DNA of 18,719 nt, taken from contig MGMW01000085.1 of the NCBI GenBank assembly GCA_001795035.1, forward strand, positions 1 to 18,719, given 5' to 3'. The position numbers and the translations under genes are program-made. Under the pieces are notes generated by a model, which had not been told where the DNA came from, did not search any database, and saw nothing but the letters and a program-made list of their open reading frames with translations. Each line of letters starts with the position of its first letter. Positions within the stretch are counted from its first letter, which is position 1. This DNA comes from Chloroflexi bacterium RBG_13_53_26. GTDB lineage: Bacteria > Chloroflexota > Dehalococcoidia > UBA2247 > RBG-13-53-26. Shown in pieces: positions 6,570 to 13,338 of this stretch.

Positions 6570-7571
6570 ATGATAGGCCAAGAAAGCAGGCTGGTCGAAC
6601 GGAAAGCGGTAGCCATTTTGAAGGTGCTGAGTGACTCTGCAATGCCACTCGGCGGTAGGGTTATCGCCCGCCGGCTGTCCGACCTTGGTTACGAGCTTGG
6701 CGAGAGGGCAGTCAGATACCACCTGAAGTTGATGGACGAGCGTGGCCTTACGCAAATAGTGGGTAAGAAGGATGGCAGACTGATCACGTCTGCCGGTCTC
6801 GACGAGCTCAGGAGCGCTCTGGTCTCGGACCGGTTAGGGTGCGTAACCGCCAGGATTGAGCTCCTAGCCTATGCCACCACCTTCGATCCCGAACAGCGCA
6901 ATGGTCAGATTCCTATCGATACATCGCTATTCTCTAAGAACGAGCTGCCTTACGCGCTGGAGTTGGCGCACGAGGCATTCAATACCGGTTTGGGTGTCAG
7001 CGACCTGGTGGCGATCGCCCGTGAAGGAGAGCAACTCGGAGAAGTGACTGTTCCTCAGGGTAAGGTTGGGCTGGCTACGGTGTCCAGCATTGCTGTGAGC
7101 GGGGCGTTGCTGAAGGCCGGCATCCCAGTCGTCTCCAAATTCGAAGGGCTACTCCAGCTTCGCGACCATCAGGCGATCCGGTTCACGGAACTCGTAGACT
7201 ACTCCGGCTGTTCCTTTGACCCCGCTGAAGTATTCATAGCCAGCAGAATGACTAGAGTCAAAGAAGCGAGCGCTGAGGGCAATGGCAAGATACTGGCCAG
7301 CTTCCTTGAGCTTCCGTTTCTCTGCAAATCCGGGGCAGAAGTCATCCTGGGGAGACTGCGGGCAGCCGGTTTCGACGGCCTCGTCAAGATGGGAGAGGTC
7401 AGCCAACCACTGTGCGAGGTACCAACAGGCGTGAACAGAGTCGGGCTTATACTGAAGCACGGGCTCAACCCGGTGGCCGCCGCAGCAGAAGCAGGAATAG
7501 AAGTCACAAACCGCGCCATGAGCGGAGTGATAGAACATAGAGAGTTGACAAGGATTCGTGAACTACTATAG
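6570..7571 (+). CDS. nrpR: NrpR-family nitrogen transcriptional regulator, single NrpR domain (333 aa)
   Basis: Residues 8-75 form a winged helix (VERKAVAILKVL, RAVRYHLKLMDERGL). Residues 85 to about 320 form one NrpR (DUF128) domain, including a VGLATVSSIAVSG segment and, near the end, GLNPVAAAAEAGI. In methanogens NrpR represses nif, glnA and amt genes and releases DNA when 2-oxoglutarate rises; many archaeal versions have two NrpR domains, this one has a single copy. The ATG follows GGGAGCGAG. It is 20 nt from the response regulator gene and shares the window with a glutamate synthase, amt, PII and glnA, which fits nitrogen control. The family call is firm; targets are inferred. Confidence 0.88.
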   Translation: MIGQESRLVERKAVAILKVLSDSAMPLGGRVIARRLSDLGYELGERAVRYHLKLMDERGLTQIVGKKDGRLITSAGLDELRSALVSDRLGCVTARIELLAYATTFDPEQRNGQIPIDTSLFSKNELPYALELAHEAFNTGLGVSDLVAIAREGEQLGEVTVPQGKVGLATVSSIAVSGALLKAGIPVVSKFEGLLQLRDHQAIRFTELVDYSGCSFDPAEVFIASRMTRVKEASAEGNGKILASFLELPFLCKSGAEVILGRLRAAGFDGLVKMGEVSQPLCEVPTGVNRVGLILKHGLNPVAAAAEAGIEVTNRAMSGVIEHRELTRIRELL

Positions 7572-7591
7572 AAGCGCAACGGACAATCAGG

Positions 7592-8260
7592 ATGATTAGA
7601 GTGCTCATAGTGGCTGATGGCAGTGAGCAGGTGAGAGAGCTCAGTCTCGGACTGGCCGAGAAGGGCTTCTTGTGCTCTATTGCCTCTGCTGAGGATGACA
7701 GCTTGAGAGATGTCGGCACGCTGTCTGCGGACCTCGTGGTGATTGCGGTGGACGGTGCCGCTCCCGGCTCAGAGACGAGGAGTCTGCCGCAGCGGCTCAA
7801 GGCTCAGACGCGCCTGCCTGTAGTCACCCTGCTGTCAAACGAAAGCCTCGACGTCCTTGATTCTGCCGTGGATATGGACGACTTCGTCATGGCGCCCTGG
7901 AATACGACCGAGTTGATAGCGCGGGTAAGACGAATCCTGCAGCGAAAACCTGACGCGAACAACAAGGACCTCATCAAATGTGGCGACCTGACGATTGACT
8001 TGGCGAAGTGCGAGGTGGTGTTCAGGAACAGGCTGGTGGAACTGACTTTCAAGGAGTACGAGTTGCTCAGATTCCTGGTAAGCAACAAGGGAAGGGTCTT
8101 CAGTCGAGAGGCCCTGCTCAACAGCGTCTGGGGTTACGACTACTATGGCGGCGACCGGACGGTCGATGTGCACATCAGAAGACTGAGGAGCAAGCTGGAT
8201 GAATCCGGCTGCATCGAGACTGTACGTAACATCGGATACCGATTCAGGGACGATGCCTAG
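7592..8260 (+). CDS. Atypical OmpR/PhoB-family response regulator, GlnR-like (222 aa)
   Basis: The C-terminal DNA-binding domain (residues 125-222) is a clear OmpR winged helix: LTFKEYELLRFL, VWGYDYYGGDRTVDVHIRR, TVRNIGYRF. The wording closely matches actinobacterial GlnR (from memory). The receiver domain is degenerate. The acidic pair is reduced (VADG instead of VDD), the phosphoacceptor Asp is Ala52 (DLVVIAVDG), and the conserved Lys near residue 104 is Ala (APWN). It cannot be a normal phosphorylated regulator, and no histidine kinase is nearby. GlnR is likewise an orphan regulator of nitrogen genes. Its ribosome site is weak, and it probably depends on nrpR 20 nt upstream. A GlnR-type repeat array precedes the amt operon at 16179-16216. 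Family firm, nitrogen role inferred. Confidence 0.85.
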   Translation: MIRVLIVADGSEQVRELSLGLAEKGFLCSIASAEDDSLRDVGTLSADLVVIAVDGAAPGSETRSLPQRLKAQTRLPVVTLLSNESLDVLDSAVDMDDFVMAPWNTTELIARVRRILQRKPDANNKDLIKCGDLTIDLAKCEVVFRNRLVELTFKEYELLRFLVSNKGRVFSREALLNSVWGYDYYGGDRTVDVHIRRLRSKLDESGCIETVRNIGYRFRDDA

Positions 8261-8276
8261 TCGGTCCCTGACGTTC

Positions 8277-8556
8277 ATGGTGTATATAGTCGGCGCCTTT
8301 GAGACAGTTGGGAGGGCCAACTTGGGGATCGTCTGTGGGCTGACCAATGGGGGTGGTGGGGAGGTGGTGCTAGCGGCTGATGCCTGCGCAGCAGTGGACA
8401 TTGAAGTCACCGCCATTCACGGACAAGACGCGCCGGGAACTGCTGGGCCAGTTGGGCAGCCTCCTGGTCAATCCGGTGGATGTCAGCCAGCGATCGGGCA
8501 ATCTGCATCACTGTAGACAGCGAGTGAAGGGACTTATTGACTATGCAGACAGATGA
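8277..8556 (+). pseudogene. Fragment of an ADP-forming acyl-CoA synthetase, frameshifted
   Basis: In one frame from 8277 the translation gives LGIVCGLTNGGGGEVVLAAD followed by ACAAVDIEV. After a frameshift near 8405-8416 it continues FTDKTRRELLGQLGSLLVNP and VDVSQ. Order and wording fit the middle of acetate/acyl-CoA ligases (ADP-forming): a glycine-rich TNGGG loop, an AADAC helix, a short linker, then a leucine-rich helix ending in NPVD. Both ends of the roughly 700-residue family are missing, and the tail runs into the start of the next gene. It fills the gap between the response regulator and the glutamate synthase block. Recognition is by motif reading only. Confidence 0.5.
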
Positions 8557-10384
8557 GTTCAGAAAGACATTGGGCGATATAAAAATCCTCGACAAGACGG
8601 CAGAAAGAGAGATGTATAGTCATGACATCGGTGATGTACCGCCGATCATGGCCAAGATGTTTTCTAAGACGTTGCCCGATTTCGTTGTACAGCCCAAAAA
8701 TGTAGATGAGATAAAAAGGGTCCTGGCGTTTGCCAACGATCTGAAAATACCCGTGGTGCCGAGAGGCGCCGCCTCGTGGGGCTTCGGTGGCGTCATCCCG
8801 ACCAACGCGGGAATTGTTATCGACCTGTCCCCCTTCAGGAAGATCGTAGCGATCGACACCGCCCAAAAAACCGTTGTCGTAGAAGCGGGCGCCCGTTGGA
8901 GCGATATCGACATCATGGCCAAGAAAGAGGGCTTGTGTCTGATGACATACCCCTCAAGCAAGTTTTCCACGGTGGCTGGCTGGATATCGACCGGCGGATA
9001 TGGCATCAACAGCTTCAAGTACGGCCACTTGTCGAAACAGATCGTGTCCATGACGGTCGTCACGGGCACCGGCGAGGTCAAGCAGCTATCACCATCGGAT
9101 CGTGATTTCACCTACTTCGTCTCCACCGAGGGAGAGTTCGGCATTGTGGTTGAGGCAACCCTCAAGCTGCGGGATGTTCCCCAGGGTTCATACCCCCATC
9201 TCCTGTATTTCCAGGGTGAAAAGGAGGCATTCGCGTTCATCGATCGGTTCGTGAGAGATTTGACTGGCGCGCACCTCAACCCCAATGTCATCCGGTTCTT
9301 GGATGAGAATCATCTGGGCGATACCAACAAGATCATGCGGGGCGGCATATTTAAGGAGAGCGCCGCCGTCCTGGTGGAGCTTGGGAGCGCTGAGGATGAA
9401 GGGCATTTCGTCCAATACATGGCCCGAAACGGCAGCATTGAAGAAGCGCCCCGCTACGTGGCGAGCTACCTATGGAATGAGCGCCTGTTCGGCATGAAGA
9501 CCAAGCGCCTAGGGCCGACCATCCTGGCCAGTGAGGTCATCATCCCGATTACGTCGGCCGCTGCCTTTATCGAGAAGGCCAAGAAGACGGGCGGGCATTT
9601 CGGGGTAGAGATCTGTATCGACTCCTACATCATTGATGCCCACAAGGCGCTCATCATGTCCACTTTCCTGTGCGATTCCAGGAAGAAGAAATACTACATC
9701 AACCTGCCCCTGGTTTCCATGCTCACCAGGGCCGCGGTGGCGCTGGGTGCTAAACCCTACGGGCTCGGCCTCTGGAATGCCGCCTTTGTCCGTGACCTGT
9801 ACAGCAGCGCAAAGCGGCGCGAGATGAAGGTCTATAAGGCCCAGGTGGACCCTAACAGTATCCTGAACCGAGGCAAATCCTTCAGTCTTGGTTCCAGGGG
9901 AATCTCCGCCCTGATCTTCCATCCAGCCGTTTTCGGTCCTTCCATGCGGCTCATGGTGCTGATGGCGCCTGTGATCGGGAAAGCCGCCACAACCCTCCTG
10001 GGAAAGGATAAGAAGATTGACAGCCTGGATTTCGAGCTCAGCACCCATGCGTGCGCCAAATGCGGGAACTGTATGGCGGTGTGCCCAGCCTATCTTGTCA
10101 CTCAAAACGAAGCTGTGACGGCTAAAGGGAAGATCGCCCTGGCCAAGAGACTTCTTGCTGGCCAGACCGTGACGCGGGAGGAATCTGTCAATGCCTTCAT
10201 GTGCATGCACTGCAAGGCCTGCGAGGAGATATGCCAGACCAACCTCGAGCTGACGATGCTCTGGGACGCTCTGGAAAAAAGGCTTAAAGGTCAATTCGGC
10301 TGGCCGGAGACTCAGATCGCGGAGTATCTGAAAGAGGTCGATGCCAGCAAGGAGTACTGGGATATGGTGGAGCAGAACTGCTGA
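8543..10384 (+). CDS. FAD-linked oxidoreductase fused to a 4Fe-4S domain (GlcD/GlcF-like), first gene of the glutamate synthase block
   Basis: Residues 40-220 are a PCMH-type FAD-binding domain (DFVVQPKNVDEIKRVLAFAN, VVPRGAASWGFGG, GRWSDI-like and STGGYGINS segments), as in glycolate, D-lactate and D-2-hydroxyglutarate dehydrogenases. A C-terminal GlcF/HdrC-like domain has two complete 4Fe-4S motifs: Cys504, 507, 510, 514 and Cys554, 557, 560, 564. The frame opens with TTG at 8537, but ATG 8543 has AAGGGA 10 nt upstream and is preferred. It is 42 nt before the FMN-domain gene and heads a four-gene unit. No GltD-type NADPH subunit is present, so I infer that this protein feeds electrons, from an unknown donor or hydroxyacid, into the glutamate synthase. 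An independent dehydrogenase role is possible. Confidence 0.85.
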   Translation: MQTDEFRKTLGDIKILDKTAEREMYSHDIGDVPPIMAKMFSKTLPDFVVQPKNVDEIKRVLAFANDLKIPVVPRGAASWGFGGVIPTNAGIVIDLSPFRKIVAIDTAQKTVVVEAGARWSDIDIMAKKEGLCLMTYPSSKFSTVAGWISTGGYGINSFKYGHLSKQIVSMTVVTGTGEVKQLSPSDRDFTYFVSTEGEFGIVVEATLKLRDVPQGSYPHLLYFQGEKEAFAFIDRFVRDLTGAHLNPNVIRFLDENHLGDTNKIMRGGIFKESAAVLVELGSAEDEGHFVQYMARNGSIEEAPRYVASYLWNERLFGMKTKRLGPTILASEVIIPITSAAAFIEKAKKTGGHFGVEICIDSYIIDAHKALIMSTFLCDSRKKKYYINLPLVSMLTRAAVALGAKPYGLGLWNAAFVRDLYSSAKRREMKVYKAQVDPNSILNRGKSFSLGSRGISALIFHPAVFGPSMRLMVLMAPVIGKAATTLLGKDKKIDSLDFELSTHACAKCGNCMAVCPAYLVTQNEAVTAKGKIALAKRLLAGQTVTREESVNAFMCMHCKACEEICQTNLELTMLWDALEKRLKGQFGWPETQIAEYLKEVDASKEYWDMVEQNC

Positions 10385-10426
10385 CCCTCCGTATATGAAC
10401 AAAATCATGAGAGGCGGTTAGAGACC

Positions 10427-11836
10427 ATGCCGAAGAAATATCATATTCACCCTAAGGCTACGCCCCTTGATCTGGAGTACGTATGCAAGTTCAAGATCGT
10501 GCGGGGGGAAAACTGCATCAACTGTGGCAAATGCACGAAAGTCTGTATCTATGAAGCGCACAAACGCCGAAAAGACGATCCGCGCAAGATGGCAGACCCG
10601 AACACCGTGGTATGTAGGAACTGTTTCCGGTGCATCCAGGAGTGCCCGCGAGGGGCCCTGGAAAAATCCCTTGATAATGATTTCACCAATATCGGTGGTG
10701 CGTTCTGGAAGCCCGATATGTTGATCAGCCTCTGGAAGCAGGCCGAGGACGGGAAGGTCCCTGTTTCCGGCGCCGGTTATCGTGGTCCGTTTACCGGAAC
10801 GGGTTTCGACAGTATGTGGACCGATATGTCCGAGATCGTGCGCCCGACCCGGGACGGGATCCACGGGCGGGAATACATTAGCACCTCGGTTGACCTGGGC
10901 CGCAGACTCAATCATCTGACCTTTGATACCAACGGGCAGTTGGCTTCAAAGGTCCCGGATACCGTTGATCTTTCCATCCCCATCCTTTTCGATACCCCGG
11001 TGGATAATCTGATCTCGAATGTCAAGGTTGCCCTAGTGAAGGCGGCCGCAGAGATCAACACCTGCATCATCATGCCGGCAGTCGACATCACATCCGATGT
11101 CGAGGAATACAGCAACAACATCATCCCCTGCCTTGCGCCCACGGAAATCGACACGTACAAGGCCGTACTCAAAAAGGCGCGCCTCGTGTCCATCGAATAT
11201 AGCGATACGGTGCTGAACGATTTTCCGGGCCTGAAGGAAAAAATCAAAAAGCTCAGCGATGCCCTTACCATCATACGCATCCCGGCCATGAAGGACGTGG
11301 AAGGCATTGTTGCCAAGCTGACGCACAGCGGCGCGGAGATCATCCACATCGTGGCCGATTACCGCGGCCAAGAGCTCAACGGTTCGGCTGGATCGGATCG
11401 GCGTCTCCTCAAGGACATCATCCGGGCCGTCCACCTGAGGCTGGTGGAAGACCGTATACGCGATGAGATCACTATTATCGCTTCGGGCGGTATTGCCATG
11501 GCAGAGCACGTGCCTAAGGCCATGCTCTGTGGCGCCGACCTGACGGCCATAGATATACCGCTCATGATTGCCCTGGGCGCCAGGGTCTATGAGGAGCCGG
11601 AGAAATTGTTGATTCTCCCGGAGGGGCTGGCCAAGATTCCGCTCCCAATCATCACCCAGCGGATGGTTAACCTCATGGCAGCCTGGCATTCGCAGATACT
11701 GGAGATGATGGGCGCCATGGGTATTCGCGAGGCCCGTCGTCTGCGGGGAGAAACCGGCCGGGCCATATTCTTCGAGGAAATAGACAAAGAAACCTTTGGA
11801 AGACTATTCAAGAGAAGAGAAGCGGTGAGTGTATGA
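10427..11836 (+). CDS. Glutamate-synthase-like FMN-domain protein with N-terminal ferredoxin, lacking 3Fe-4S cysteines (469 aa)
   Basis: The N-terminus is a two-cluster ferredoxin (Cys30, 33, 36, 40 and Cys63, 66, 69, 73). The rest is a barrel related to the glutamate synthase synthase domain, with SIPILFDTPV early and the phosphate-loop IIASGGIAMAEHVPKAMLCG late. It parallels the next gene but is more divergent. At the place where that protein has its 3Fe-4S cysteines, this one reads TAIDIPLMIALGARVYEEPE and has none. It also lacks the IDGGYGGTG segment. It is probably a non-catalytic or electron-relay paralogue in the same complex, though an independent activity is not excluded. The stop overlaps the next start by 4 nt (ATGA), indicating tight coupling. 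Confidence 0.8.
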   Translation: MPKKYHIHPKATPLDLEYVCKFKIVRGENCINCGKCTKVCIYEAHKRRKDDPRKMADPNTVVCRNCFRCIQECPRGALEKSLDNDFTNIGGAFWKPDMLISLWKQAEDGKVPVSGAGYRGPFTGTGFDSMWTDMSEIVRPTRDGIHGREYISTSVDLGRRLNHLTFDTNGQLASKVPDTVDLSIPILFDTPVDNLISNVKVALVKAAAEINTCIIMPAVDITSDVEEYSNNIIPCLAPTEIDTYKAVLKKARLVSIEYSDTVLNDFPGLKEKIKKLSDALTIIRIPAMKDVEGIVAKLTHSGAEIIHIVADYRGQELNGSAGSDRRLLKDIIRAVHLRLVEDRIRDEITIIASGGIAMAEHVPKAMLCGADLTAIDIPLMIALGARVYEEPEKLLILPEGLAKIPLPIITQRMVNLMAAWHSQILEMMGAMGIREARRLRGETGRAIFFEEIDKETFGRLFKRREAVSV

Positions 11837-13338
11837 AACCGTCAACAGTAGAAATCAAGAAGATGCCTTCCAGGTTCAAGCACCAGGTGCCGAAATACAA
11901 GGTCACCCGATCCGATGCCTGCATCAATTGCGGCACGTGCGCCAAAACATGCCCTTATGACGTGCATGAAAGGGTCGAGGGGCACAACAAAGCGAAGTCA
12001 CCCATCGACTACAAATGCATCGGCTTCGAATGCCAGGATGAGGTTTTCTACTGCGTTGCCAAATGCCCTCGCAACGCCTTGAGTCTGTCGTTGAATCCCA
12101 TGTATGCAACACTGGGCGACTTCCGCTGGACCGCGGACATGATCACCGGGACCTGGATCATGGCCGAGACCGGCTATCCGCCGCAGCGCACAGACCTCGA
12201 ATACAACGTGGGCAATTCCGGCGGCGGCTTCGACAAGCTGCGGTTCAAGTTTCCCGCCCATCCACCCCAGGTGGACAAATCCGAGATCTCCACCGCCATC
12301 CCGCTGAACCGCAGAAACGACGGACGGGCGAACGTGGTCATTTCCACCCCCGTTTACGGCGGCGGCATGTCCTTCGGATCGGTGAGTCTGCCTACCATGG
12401 TTTCCAAGGCGCGCAATGCGACCATATGGAATACTTTTACCTGCACCGGCGAGGGCGGCTACCCCGAGATACTCCAGGCGTACGATGACCACGTGATCAC
12501 CCAGATCGCCACCGGCTTGTTCGGGGTGCGCGAGGAGACCGTCCAGCGCGTAAAGATCATCGAGTTCAAATATGCCCAGGGCGCCAAGCCCGGCCTCGGC
12601 GGACACCTTCTCGGTGAAAAAAATACGGAAAGTGTTGCTAGAATGCGCGAGGCCGTCAGGGGTTACCCGCTGTTTTCCCCCTTCCCGTTCCACTCGGTGT
12701 ATTCCATTGAAGATCACAAGAAGCATATCGACTGGGTCAAGGAGATGAACCCCAATGCCCTGGTGTCCGTCAAGGTTTCAACCCCCAACGACGTGGACAT
12801 GGTCGCCGTGGGCTCGTACTATGCCGGCGCGCATATCATCCATATCGACGGCGGCTACGGCGGCACCGGGGCGGCGCCTGATATCGCCAAGAAGAACATT
12901 GCCATGCCCATCGAGTATGCCATCACCAAGGTACATAACTTCCTGAAGGACGAGGGCGCCCGCGATGCCATGACGCTCATCGCCTCCGGCGGCATCCGTA
13001 CCGCCCATGACCTAGCCAAGGCCATCTGCTTGGGTGCCGATGGGGCAGTTATCGGCACGGCGGAGTTGGTCTCGCTGGAGTGCGTCCGTTGCGGCAACTG
13101 TGAATCGGGACGCGGCTGCGCCCGGGGCATCGCCTCAACGGACTCCGAGCTGGCCGACCTGTTTGACGAGGATTGGGCGACACAGCGCCTGGTCAATATG
13201 TACCATGCCTGGAATGTCCAGTTGGTCGAGATAATCCAGAGGTTCGGCATGCGTAGCGTCAAGGAACTTGTCGGACGGACGGACTTGCTGGAGCATATAG
13301 ATTACAGTCATGAAACGGAGTCTGCTCATAATGGATAG
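11833..13338 (+). CDS. Glutamate synthase FMN/3Fe-4S synthase-domain protein with N-terminal ferredoxin (archaeal GltB2-type, 501 aa)
   Basis: This is the expected catalytic synthase subunit: ammonia plus 2-oxoglutarate plus two electrons gives glutamate. Residues 25-80 are a ferredoxin domain (Cys30, 33, 36, 40 and Cys62, 67, 74, 78, the second motif with unusual spacing). The barrel has SVSLPTMVSKA, GEGGYPEIL, the GAKPGLGGHLLG motif, VSVKVSTPNDVDMVA, HIDGGYGGTGAAP and the FMN phosphate loop IASGGIRTAHD. A cysteine cluster at Cys417, 420, 423 and 428 (CVRCGNCESGRGC) supplies 3Fe-4S ligands. It corresponds to stand-alone archaeal-type glutamate synthase domain 2. It overlaps the genes on both sides by a few bases, consistent with a stoichiometric complex with the glutaminase/GXGXG protein encoded next. 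Confidence 0.92.
   Translation: MKPSTVEIKKMPSRFKHQVPKYKVTRSDACINCGTCAKTCPYDVHERVEGHNKAKSPIDYKCIGFECQDEVFYCVAKCPRNALSLSLNPMYATLGDFRWTADMITGTWIMAETGYPPQRTDLEYNVGNSGGGFDKLRFKFPAHPPQVDKSEISTAIPLNRRNDGRANVVISTPVYGGGMSFGSVSLPTMVSKARNATIWNTFTCTGEGGYPEILQAYDDHVITQIATGLFGVREETVQRVKIIEFKYAQGAKPGLGGHLLGEKNTESVARMREAVRGYPLFSPFPFHSVYSIEDHKKHIDWVKEMNPNALVSVKVSTPNDVDMVAVGSYYAGAHIIHIDGGYGGTGAAPDIAKKNIAMPIEYAITKVHNFLKDEGARDAMTLIASGGIRTAHDLAKAICLGADGAVIGTAELVSLECVRCGNCESGRGCARGIASTDSELADLFDEDWATQRLVNMYHAWNVQLVEIIQRFGMRSVKELVGRTDLLEHIDYSHETESAHNG

Noticed and set aside
8199..8516. 105-codon plus frame as an intact gene
   Set aside because: It starts inside the response regulator gene and its recognisable part continues in a different frame, so it is better read as a frameshifted acyl-CoA synthetase fragment.
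8407..8595. Minus-strand frame resembling a ComM-like C-terminus
   Set aside because: The likeness is limited to about 15 residues. The plus strand explains the same bases better with two consecutive acyl-CoA ligase segments.
11998..12726. Minus-strand open frame of 242 codons
   Set aside because: Antisense shadow of the FMN/3Fe-4S synthase gene with no recognisable motifs and no ribosome site.
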